Source: an uncultured Fusobacterium sp. (lineage in GTDB: Bacteria; Fusobacteriota; Fusobacteriia; Fusobacteriales; Fusobacteriaceae). From it: a stretch of DNA of 17,773 nucleotides. The translations under genes and the position numbers were made by a program. The notes below the pieces were generated by a model. That model was given only the letters and a program-made list of their open reading frames with translations. It did no database searches and was not told the DNA's origin. The stretch lies in NCBI GenBank assembly GCA_900545035.1, contig UQXM01000021.1, forward strand, positions 1 to 17,773. Direction: 5' to 3'. Shown here in pieces: positions 8,410 to 14,965 of this stretch; positions within the stretch are counted from its first letter, which is position 1; every line of letters starts with the position of its first letter.

Positions 8410-8832
8410 GTGGAAAAGGATACAAAATTAATAGATGAATTGATAAGAATTCTGACTGAACAGGAACTGACAGAAGTCAGCTATGAAGAAAAAGAATTTA
8501 AAATTAAAATAAAAAAAGATGCTGCAGAAGAAAAAATTTATGAGGAAGAAACTGTTGAAGAAGAAACAGAAGATTTTCATGAAGAAAATATAAAAAGCAT
8601 AAAATCAACAAATATAGGAAAATTTTATTTCTATGATAAAGACGGACAGCCGATAATATCTATCGGGCAGTCAATAAAAGCAGGACAGACAATAGGATAT
8701 ATCTCTACTGTTGGAATTAAGACACCTATTAAATCAAAAATAGCAGGGACAATAGAGGATATACTTCTTAAAAACGGAGAAGCGACAGATTATGGTAAGA
8801 TATTGATAAAAGTAAAACAGATATCTGACTAG
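8410..8832 (+). CDS. accB: Biotin carboxyl carrier protein of acetyl-CoA carboxylase, non-canonical biotin site
   Basis: A 140-residue AccB-type protein. I chose the GTG at 8410 because AGGGGG (8398-8403) lies six bases upstream and the longer frame would start inside the promoter. An N-terminal helix (TKLIDELIRILTEQELTEV) and an acidic linker (about 35-65, Glu-rich instead of the usual Ala/Pro) lead to a C-terminal biotinyl/lipoyl-like domain (IGQSIKAGQTIGYIS ... SKIAGTIEDILLKNGEATDYGKILIKV). In typical AccB the hairpin carries EAMKM with the biotinylated lysine; here the same place reads STVGIKT (8704-8724). The aligned residue is G102, and the nearest lysine is K104. The protein sits directly before accC, as accB does. 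It is either an atypical biotin acceptor or a degenerate carrier with a structural or regulatory role. Confidence 0.85.
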   Translation: MEKDTKLIDELIRILTEQELTEVSYEEKEFKIKIKKDAAEEKIYEEETVEEETEDFHEENIKSIKSTNIGKFYFYDKDGQPIISIGQSIKAGQTIGYISTVGIKTPIKSKIAGTIEDILLKNGEATDYGKILIKVKQISD

Positions 8833-8853
8833 TTTTGATTGGAGGAAAAAACA

Positions 8854-10194
8854 TTGAAAAAAATACTTATTGCAAACAGAGGAGAGATTGCCGTAAGAAT
8901 AATAAGAGCTGCAAAGGAACTTGGAATTAAAACAGTTGCAGTATATTCAGAAGCAGACAAAGACAGCCTTCATGTAAAAATGGCTGATGAGGCTGTATGT
9001 ATAGGACCGGCAAGCGTAAGTGAATCGTATTTAAAAATACCAAATATTATAGCGGCGGCAGAGATTACAAATGCTGATGCTGTTCACCCGGGATATGGAT
9101 TTTTATCAGAAAATGCAAGATTTGCAAAAATATGCAGAATACATAATCTGATATATATAGGACCAAGCCATGAATGTATCAAAAATATGGGAGATAAAGC
9201 TACTGCAAGACAGACAGCCATAGATAATAATGTTCCCGTAACAAACGGAACAGGAATTATTACAAATATAGAGGAAGCAAAAAAAGAAATTGCGGAAAGA
9301 ATAGGATATCCTGTTATGATAAAAGCCACTGCCGGGGGGGGCGGAAAGGGAATGAGAATTGCCAGAAACGACAAAGAACTGGAAAGAAATGTTGTGGCGG
9401 CACAGAATGAAGCAGAAGCTGCTTTTAATAATCCCGATGTTTTTGCAGAAAAATATGTGGAAAATCCAAAACATGTAGAGATACAAATTTTGGGGGACAA
9501 ACATGGAAATGTTATTCATTTGGGAGAAAGAAACTGTTCTATTCAGAGAAGACATCAGAAACTTATCGAAGAATCTCCTTCTTTCGGACTTCCTGAAGAA
9601 GTGAGAAAAGAGATGGGAGAAGCTGCTGTAAGACTTGCCAAAGCTATTGGATATGATTCGGCAGGAACTCTTGAGTTTTTGGTCGATGAAAATAATAAAT
9701 TCTATTTTATGGAAATGAATACAAGAATACAGGTAGAGCATACTGTAACGGAAGCTGTAACAGGAATTGATATTATAAAACTTCAGATTGCATTGGCAGA
9801 GGGAGATATTTTAAATATTTCTCAGGAAGATGTAATTCTTGACGGACATGCAATAGAGTGCAGAATAAATGCGGAAGATACAGAAAATGGTTTTCTTCCT
9901 TCACCGGGAAAAATAACAAAATATATTGCTCCCGGAGGAATAGGAGTGAGAATAGATTCTCATTCATATCAGGGATATGAAATATCTCCATACTATGATT
10001 CAATGATTGGGAAAATTATTACATTTGGAATGGACAGAGAGGAAGCAATCATAAGAATGGAGAGAGCATTGTCAGAATATGTGATTGAGGGAGTGGACAC
10101 AACAATTCCTTTCCATTTACAAGTTCTTAAAAATGAAAATTATAGAAAAGGAAATGTAACAACTGCTTTCATTGAGAAAGAATTTGGGTTATAA
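8854..10194 (+). CDS. accC: Biotin carboxylase subunit of acetyl-CoA carboxylase
   Basis: A 446-residue ATP-grasp enzyme that carboxylates biotin on the carrier protein, using ATP and bicarbonate, for malonyl-CoA and fatty acid synthesis. It opens [15 protein letters not shown] as the family does. The start is TTG 8854, eight bases after GGAGG (8841-8845); an earlier in-frame TTG at 8839 overlaps that site and is rejected. Motifs: [11 protein letters not shown]; glycine-rich ATP loop [39 protein letters not shown]; and the metal and bicarbonate site [16 protein letters not shown]. Full length. The glycine loop is encoded through an eight-G run at 9334-9341. It follows accB by 21 bases. No accA or accD is in the window, so another BC-using enzyme cannot be excluded. 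Confidence 0.95.
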   Translation: MKKILIANRGEIAVRIIRAAKELGIKTVAVYSEADKDSLHVKMADEAVCIGPASVSESYLKIPNIIAAAEITNADAVHPGYGFLSENARFAKICRIHNLIYIGPSHECIKNMGDKATARQTAIDNNVPVTNGTGIITNIEEAKKEIAERIGYPVMIKATAGGGGKGMRIARNDKELERNVVAAQNEAEAAFNNPDVFAEKYVENPKHVEIQILGDKHGNVIHLGERNCSIQRRHQKLIEESPSFGLPEEVRKEMGEAAVRLAKAIGYDSAGTLEFLVDENNKFYFMEMNTRIQVEHTVTEAVTGIDIIKLQIALAEGDILNISQEDVILDGHAIECRINAEDTENGFLPSPGKITKYIAPGGIGVRIDSHSYQGYEISPYYDSMIGKIITFGMDREEAIIRMERALSEYVIEGVDTTIPFHLQVLKNENYRKGNVTTAFIEKEFGL

Positions 10195-10200
10195 TATATA
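10172..10200 (+). promoter_or_regulatory. Possible promoter upstream of the asp23 gene
   Basis: TTGAGA (10172-10177, inside the end of accC) is 17 bases from TATATA (10195-10200), with an overlapping TATAAT at 10197-10202. It lies 60 or so bases before the next start. Readthrough from accBC is also possible, as no terminator is seen. Confidence 0.4.
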
Positions 10201-10263
10201 ATATAGAGATATATAAAAAAGGGTAGACGAAACAAAATTACATTATTCTAAGGAGGAAACATT

Positions 10264-10632
10264 ATGAACAATCTGGGAAATATAAAAATTGCGGACGATG
10301 TAGTAAAGGCTATTGCAGCTAAGGCAACAGAAGATGTGGAAGGTGTTTACAAACTTGCAGGAGGAGTAGCTGATGAAGTCAGCAAAATGCTTGGTAAGAA
10401 AAGAGTAACAAATGGAGTAAAAGTAGAAGTGGGAGAAAAAGAGTGCAGCATAGATACTTTTATTATAATTGACTACGGATACCCTATTTCAGAAGTGGCT
10501 AAAAAAGTTCAGGAATCAGTTTTAAAAGCTGTATCAGAACTTACTGCTTTAAAAGTTGTGGAAGTAAATGTATTTGTACAAGATATAAAAATACATGAGG
10601 AACCAAATCCAGTAGAACCTGAAATCTTATAA
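10264..10632 (+). CDS. Asp23/Gls24 family envelope stress protein
   Basis: A 122-residue cytosolic protein of the Asp23/Gls24 (alkaline shock) family: IADDVVKAIAAKATEDVEGVYKL opening, GVKVEVGEKECSIDTFIIIDYG strand pair, ISEVAKKVQESVLKAV helix and VVEVNVFVQDIKI closing strand. In staphylococci, Asp23 is held at the membrane by AmaP; here an AmaP-type gene follows after 19 bases. The position between accC and nusB equals that of the family member yqhY in Bacillus. AAGGAGG lies eight bases before the ATG. The biochemical role of the family is not settled; links to envelope stress and to acetyl-CoA carboxylase control are reported. Confidence 0.9.
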   Translation: MNNLGNIKIADDVVKAIAAKATEDVEGVYKLAGGVADEVSKMLGKKRVTNGVKVEVGEKECSIDTFIIIDYGYPISEVAKKVQESVLKAVSELTALKVVEVNVFVQDIKIHEEPNPVEPEIL

Positions 10633-10651
10633 TTTATAAAGGAGTGATGTG

Positions 10652-11158
10652 ATGTTAAGAAAAATAATATTCTTTTTTGCATGGCTTGGAATATTTTTAC
10701 TGTCAATATGCGGAATAGTATATGTAACAGCACCGGGATTTCTTGTAAGATTTAATATTAATGGTTTTATGTGGAATGTATTTATTATAGCAGTTTCACT
10801 TTTATATCTTTTTATATCTTTTCTGAAATTCGCAGACCTTTTTTCAAAAGAAGAGGGATATGTGATAAAAAATGAAAACGGTGAAGTAAATGTTTCTATC
10901 GAATCTATAAAAAGTATAATAAGAGAGATTTTAAACAGAGATAAAGATGTGAGAAATCCTAAAATTATTTGTGGAAGAAAAGGAAGAAAACATCTTGTTA
11001 CAATTTATATGGACATGGAAACTGACAGAAGTATCGCAGATAAAAGTGCTCAAATTCAAAATGCTGTAAAATATGAACTTCAAGATAAACTGCAGCTTGA
11101 TGTAGGAGTTGTTGAAGTAAAAATTAAGAAGCTTTCATTAAAAAGCGGCGACAAATAA
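10652..11158 (+). CDS. amaP: Alkaline shock response membrane anchor protein (AmaP family)
   Basis: A 168-residue membrane protein. I chose the ATG at 10652, with AAAGGAGT at 10638-10645; an adjacent GTG at 10649 is too close to that site. Two hydrophobic segments (about 4-26 and 41-62) separated by a short loop precede a soluble domain of about 105 residues (NGEVNVSIESIKSIIREIL ... LDVGVVEVKIKKL) that itself resembles an Asp23-like alternating fold. This architecture, directly after an Asp23-family gene and before a DUF2273 gene, matches AmaP, the membrane anchor of Asp23. It is probably cotranslated with its neighbours. Confidence 0.82.
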   Translation: MLRKIIFFFAWLGIFLLSICGIVYVTAPGFLVRFNINGFMWNVFIIAVSLLYLFISFLKFADLFSKEEGYVIKNENGEVNVSIESIKSIIREILNRDKDVRNPKIICGRKGRKHLVTIYMDMETDRSIADKSAQIQNAVKYELQDKLQLDVGVVEVKIKKLSLKSGDK

Positions 11159-11174
11159 TTAAGAGGTGAAGCCA

Positions 11175-11384
11175 ATGTTGGAAGAGATGATAGTTTCTTT
11201 GATTGAAAACAGAAAAAAATATTTAGGTGCTGTTATAGGATTTATTACAGCTGTTCTTTTGGTGGAATATGGTATAATATCTACGATATTTATTCTTGCA
11301 GTAACTTATCTGGGATACAGAACAGGGGACAGCAGAGTATTGAAAAAAATTAAGAAAAAAATAATTGAAAAATTACAAGATTAA
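11175..11384 (+). CDS. DUF2273 small membrane protein
   Basis: A 69-residue protein with two adjacent hydrophobic stretches (about 17-32 and 35-48) and a basic C-terminus (KKIKKKIIEKL), matching DUF2273, the third member of Asp23/AmaP clusters in many Firmicutes. ATG 11175 is preferred over GTG 11166 because the GTG overlaps the ribosome site AAGAGGTGA at 11161-11169. The function is unknown; it is probably a membrane partner of AmaP. Confidence 0.82.
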   Translation: MLEEMIVSLIENRKKYLGAVIGFITAVLLVEYGIISTIFILAVTYLGYRTGDSRVLKKIKKKIIEKLQD

Positions 11385-11403
11385 AAAAGTTAAAGGGGAA
11401 AAA

Positions 11404-11799
11404 ATGAGCAGAAGGCTTGCAAGAGAAGAGTTATTTAAAATTGTATTTGAATCTGAAATAAACGGAAAGGATTTGAATACTGTACTTGCCTCTTATTTAG
11501 AGAGAGAAAATGATACAGAATTAAATGAAAAAAACAGAGAGTTTTTAGTTAAGTATGCAAAGGGAATTGTAGAAAATAATGAAAAAATTCATGCAGAACT
11601 TAATGAAAAAATGGAAGGGTGGAGTTTTGAAAGAGTTGGTAATGTAGAAAAAGCTCTTTTAAAAATTGCTGTTTACGAAATTTTATGTGAGGACACTCCG
11701 ACAGAAATAATAATCAATGAGGCTGTTGAACTTGCTAAAAAATACGGAGATGTTAAAACATTTGAATTTGTAAACGGAGTATTGGCAAAATTAGTATAA
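11404..11799 (+). CDS. nusB: Transcription antitermination factor NusB
   Basis: A 132-residue all-helical RNA-binding protein that, with NusE (S10), recognises boxA for rRNA antitermination. SRRLAREELFKIVFE at the start and RVGNVEKALLKIAVYEIL ... PTEIIINEAVELAKKYGDVKTFEFVNGVLAKL at the end are signature segments. The arginine-rich N-terminus contacts RNA. ATG 11404 follows AAAGGGGA; a longer frame from TTG 11365 overlaps the previous gene and is rejected. It lies 19 bases after the DUF2273 gene, in the same order as accBC-yqhY-nusB in Bacillus. Confidence 0.95.
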   Translation: MSRRLAREELFKIVFESEINGKDLNTVLASYLERENDTELNEKNREFLVKYAKGIVENNEKIHAELNEKMEGWSFERVGNVEKALLKIAVYEILCEDTPTEIIINEAVELAKKYGDVKTFEFVNGVLAKLV

Positions 11800-11805
11800 A
11801 AAATT

Positions 11806-12007
11806 AAAAAGTTGTTACATTATTGTAAAAGATAAAATTCTCTAAGAAAAAATGCTGTGCTATTTATATTGTTTGCAGAAAGAAAATTTGAAACTCGTTT
11901 CACTCAAACATCAAATTTTCAGTATTCTGCTTCACTGTATAGATTACGCAAGCATTTTTAATACCGAGAATTTTATTTTTACAATTTTATATAAGTAACA
12001 ACTTTTT
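11806..12007. repeat. 202-bp MITE-like palindromic element
   Basis: Most of the nusB-kelch gap is one imperfect inverted repeat. The perfect 13-base ends are AAAAAGTTGTTAC (11806-11818) and GTAACAACTTTTT (11995-12007). Further paired blocks are ATAAAATTCTC/GAGAATTTTAT (11832-11842 with 11966-11976), AAAAATGC/GCATTTTT (11848-11855 with 11952-11959), GCAGAA/TTCTGC (11875-11880 with 11925-11930) and GAAAATTTGA/TCAAATTTTC (11882-11891 with 11911-11920), around a 19-base centre. It has no open frame of note and no clear target duplication. It could be a non-autonomous transposable element, an intergenic palindromic repeat or a long RNA hairpin. Only one copy is in the window. Confidence 0.75.
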
Positions 12008-12049
12008 TATTTAATTTTAGGGGAAGAGAAAAGGAAGAAGGGAAGAGGT

Positions 12050-13183
12050 ATGAAAAAATTTTTATTTGGTATGGCGGTTGTTGCAGTTCTTGCAGGATGT
12101 TCTGCAAATGATGTGAGAAAACCTGAAGCAGAAAGAAAAATAGCTTGGCAATATGCAGGAACTCTTCCTGCTCAAAAAGGATACGAAAAAAATATCGGAA
12201 CAGCAGGAGTTTTATGTGGAGTTCTTGAAGGAAGATATATTGTAACAGGGGGAGGAGCAAATTTCCCTTACAAATCTGTCCTTGAAGGAGGAGCAAAACA
12301 GATGTATTCTGATTTGTGGGTTATTGACACAAAAAAAGAAAATAAAATAATTGAACATATAAATCTTCCTGTTGAGATAGGGTATGGAGCTTCTGTTACA
12401 ACAGAAAAAGGGATTTATTACATAGGGGGAAGTTCAAATCAGCAGGCAGATGACGATATTTTATTTTTAACACTTGATGAAAATAAAAGAGTAAAATACG
12501 AAAAAGTGGGGGAGCTTCCTTTTACATTTCAGAACGGAGCAGCAGCAGAATATAACGGAAAACTTTATATTCTCGGAGGAAAACAGAATGGTGTTTCTTC
12601 AAATAAAGTATACGAATATAATTTGCTGACAAAAGAAGCCAAAGAGCTCTCTCCGATGCCGGCAGGAAAAGGAAGAACGCAGTCTGTGGCTCAGGTTCTT
12701 GAAAATCATCTTTATGTTTTCAGCGGCGGAGATATGACAGCGTATACTGACGGATACAAATATAATTTTGAAACAGAAAAATGGGAAGAAGCAGCTCCTG
12801 TAAAAATAAACGGCAGAGAGATATCTCTTCTTGGAGCAGGTTCAGTAAAACTCAATGAAAAAGAGATGCTTGTTATCGGCGGATTTAACAAAGAAATATA
12901 TGATGATGCAGTTAAAAAACTGGGAACATTGAGAGGACAGGAACTTTTAAAGTTTAAAGCTTCATATTTTGGAGCAGACCCTGACGAGTTTAAATGGAAC
13001 AGAGAAGTATTGATTTATAATGCTCATACAAACAGCTGGAAATCAATAGGGGAACTTCCTTTCAATGCTCCTTGCGGTGAAGGACTTGCTATCACAGAGA
13101 ATAAAATTTATTCTGTAAACGGAGAGATAAAACCCGGAGTGAGAACACCGAGAATATATGAAGGGAAATTAATTAAAAAATGA
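12050..13183 (+). CDS. Kelch-repeat lipoprotein, cyclically permuted mutarotase/NanM-like
   Basis: A 377-residue periplasmic lipoprotein. A lipobox (VLAGC, Cys at about 17) ends the signal peptide. Six kelch-type strands with paired glycines (YIVTGGG, IYYIGGS, LYILGGK, LYVFSGG, MLVIGGF, IYSVNGE) indicate a six-bladed propeller. It resembles N-acetylneuraminate mutarotase NanM and the cyclically permuted mutarotase family, which convert alpha to beta sialic acid before uptake. The pattern CGVLEGRYIVTGGGANFP near the start is typical. No other sialic-acid gene is visible, because the neighbouring sequence changes character right after its stop. The ribosome site is a purine-rich stretch (AAGGAAGAAGG, 12031-12041). 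The stop overlaps the next start (ATGA at 13180-13183). Confidence 0.82.
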   Translation: MKKFLFGMAVVAVLAGCSANDVRKPEAERKIAWQYAGTLPAQKGYEKNIGTAGVLCGVLEGRYIVTGGGANFPYKSVLEGGAKQMYSDLWVIDTKKENKIIEHINLPVEIGYGASVTTEKGIYYIGGSSNQQADDDILFLTLDENKRVKYEKVGELPFTFQNGAAAEYNGKLYILGGKQNGVSSNKVYEYNLLTKEAKELSPMPAGKGRTQSVAQVLENHLYVFSGGDMTAYTDGYKYNFETEKWEEAAPVKINGREISLLGAGSVKLNEKEMLVIGGFNKEIYDDAVKKLGTLRGQELLKFKASYFGADPDEFKWNREVLIYNAHTNSWKSIGELPFNAPCGEGLAITENKIYSVNGEIKPGVRTPRIYEGKLIKK

Positions 13184-13491
13184 GAATAGAAATTTTTGAG
13201 TTTGACAGAGAAAATTATGAAGAGTTAAGAGCAGCTTACCCTGAATCTAATTTTTATTTTGCTACTACTAAAACTACACAAAAATATTCAGATGTAAAAT
13301 ATAATCCAAATGATTTTATTGTTTTCGGTCCTGAGTCTAGAGGAATTCCTGCAGAAATTAGAGAAGCTAATAAAGAAACTTGTATAACTATTCCAATGAT
13401 TAAAATGGGTAGATCTCTTAATCTATCAAATTCTGCCGCTATAGTTCTTTATGAAGCATTAAGACAAAATAATTTTGATTTAGGAGAGTAA
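13180..13491 (+). pseudogene. trmL: Truncated tRNA (cytidine34-2'-O)-methyltransferase TrmL
   Basis: A 103-residue frame matching only the C-terminal two thirds of TrmL (SPOUT family, normally about 150-160 residues). It keeps FIVFGPESRGIP and IPMIKMGRSLNLSNSAAIVLYEALRQ, which form the cofactor-binding knot, but lacks the N-terminal part (usually of the type NIVL-EPEIP-NTGNI-R). The apparent ATG is in the stop overlap of the kelch gene and has no ribosome site of its own, so it is probably an internal codon created by the join. Codon use already differs from the kelch gene (ACT, GCT, TTA). A knot without the first strand and helix is unlikely to be active. Confidence 0.75.
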
Positions 13492-13493
13492 GA

Positions 13494-14192
13494 ATGCTTT
13501 CACTCATCGTAGCAATGGATGAAAACAATTTAATTGGTAACAACAATTGTATGCCTTGGGATATTCCTGAAGACCTAAATCTTTTTAAAGAAATTACAGA
13601 GCACAAAGGTGATTTAAACAGACTTGAACAACTAGCTCAAGAATCTAAAGAGCTTTTAGAAAAAATAGATAAACTTACTTTAAAACAAGATGATATCATT
13701 ATTCTTCAGAAAAAATTTGAAGGAAGAAAATTTGTAAAATTTTTAGCTAGAAAAAAATTAGATTATATCGCTTACGAAGCATCTAAAAGATTACAAAAAA
13801 TTACAAGAGGTCGATATATTTTAACAGTTGACAATAACTGTGATTTTAATATTGTAGATGCTTTTAATAGTAACTTTATTAGAGAGTGTTCAACACTTTC
13901 AGGGGGAGAAACTTTTATTGTATCTCTTGTATTAGCACTAGCTTTATCTAGCCAACTGCAGTTAAAAGGAAAAATACAACTTGAATTTTTCTTTTTAGAT
14001 GAAGGATTTGGAACTTTAGATGCCACTCTTCTTGATAGGGTTATTGAAATTCTAGAAGAGATTAGATGGAAAGATGCAATGAAAATAGGAATTATAAGTC
14101 ACGTTGAGGACTTAAAAATTAGAATTCCAAGAAGATTAGAAGTTACTCCAGCAATTCCTGGAGAATCAGGTAGTATAATAAAATTAATATAA
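13494..14192 (+). pseudogene. In-frame chimera: dihydrofolate reductase start fused to SbcC C-terminus
   Basis: Residues 1-35 are the start of dihydrofolate reductase (SLIVAMDENNLIGNNN, PWDIPEDLNLFKEIT, with W22 and D27 at the E. coli positions). From about residue 36 the protein is the C-terminal end of the SbcC/Rad50-type exonuclease subunit: a coiled-coil piece, ARKKLDYIAYEASKRLQKITRGRY, the ABC signature TLSGGE (residues 134-139), Walker B FFFLDEGFG (D169, E170) and IISHVEDLKIRIPRRLEV. The SbcC N-terminus with Walker A and the rest of DHFR are absent, so neither activity is expected. The join lies near 13596-13608. DHFR starts three bases after the trmL stop, and SbcC is followed by murI; both adjacencies look natural, so a segment between them appears to be missing. 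Confidence 0.85.
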
Positions 14193-14211
14193 AAATGGAT
14201 GCGAGGTTTTA

Positions 14212-14859
14212 ATGAGAACAATTGGAGTATTTGATTCTGGAGTAGGGGGAGTTTCAGTATTAAAAGAGGTTATAAAAGAGTTTCCCTATGATAATATCAT
14301 CTATTTTGGAGATAGTTTACATGCTCCTTATGGGGATAGAGAGATTGAAGAGATTCGTGCGCTCTGTCTAAAGGTCTCAGACTTCTTAGTTTATGAAAAA
14401 AAAGTTGATGCCATCGTTATAGCTTGTAATACAGCTACTGGAGCTGCTATGTATATAATGAAGGAAAGATATCATATCCCTGTTGTGGGAGTGGTTAATA
14501 ATGGTGTTAAAGAGGGAATAAGAGTAACAAAAAATAAAAATATAGGAGTTATTGCTACTCCTGCCACAATTAAAATGGATATCTATTTAAAAGAGTTTAA
14601 TAGAATTGATAAAAATTTAAATATCTATCAAGTTAAATGTCCACTTTTTGTTGGAATGATTGAAAAAGGATGGATTGATAATGATGAGAGTAATCAATTA
14701 ATAAAAGGTTATTTAAGTAATCTCCCTGAAAATGTTGATACTCTTATTTTAGGATGTACTCATTATCCATTAATTGAAAAATATATAAAGAGGCATTTTA
14801 CTGGAAATATTGTAGATCCAGCTAAAGAAACTGCAAAATCTTTGAAAAAACATCTATAA
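14212..14859 (+). CDS. murI: Glutamate racemase with a late frameshift
   Basis: A 215-residue frame for the enzyme making D-glutamate for peptidoglycan. GVFDSGVGGVSVL, YFGDSLHAPYGDR, ACNTATGAA (first catalytic Cys) and GCTHYPLIE (second catalytic Cys) are all present, so the active site is complete. The frame stops early: the matching C-terminal residues continue in another frame to 14954. One missing base, plausibly in the A6 run at 14845-14850, would restore a protein of about 247 residues, near the usual length. It may be a sequencing error or a real late frameshift. The gene follows SbcC by 19 bases. No clear AGGAGG is present; GCGAGG lies near 14200. Confidence 0.88.
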   Translation: MRTIGVFDSGVGGVSVLKEVIKEFPYDNIIYFGDSLHAPYGDREIEEIRALCLKVSDFLVYEKKVDAIVIACNTATGAAMYIMKERYHIPVVGVVNNGVKEGIRVTKNKNIGVIATPATIKMDIYLKEFNRIDKNLNIYQVKCPLFVGMIEKGWIDNDESNQLIKGYLSNLPENVDTLILGCTHYPLIEKYIKRHFTGNIVDPAKETAKSLKKHL

Positions 14860-14954
14860 AGTTTTTTGTTAGTGGTGATTCTCAAAAATTCAAAGAAGTT
14901 GCTCAGGAGTTTTTAGGAACAGCTATTGATGAAGTCGAAAAAATTATCTTATAG
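14859..14954 (+). pseudogene. murI: Out-of-frame C-terminal tail of glutamate racemase
   Basis: Reads KFFVSGDSQKFKEVAQEFLG then TAIDEVEKIIL and a TAG stop, in the frame reached by adding one base to murI. This is the usual racemase C-terminal helix region. It occupies nearly all of the gap before the next gene. Confidence 0.75.
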
Positions 14955-14965
14955 GGGATGAGTTT

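Noticed and set aside
9106..9741. 211-codon open frame on the minus strand opposite accC
   Set aside because: It is antisense to strongly conserved AccC, has no recognisable domain or ribosome site, and is rich in Phe/Ser/Ile/Cys as expected from the reverse of an AT-rich gene. The other minus-strand frames are rejected for the same reason.
11365..11403. 13-residue N-terminal extension of NusB
   Set aside because: It overlaps the DUF2273 gene and lacks a ribosome site; the conserved NusB start SRRLAREE follows ATG 11404.
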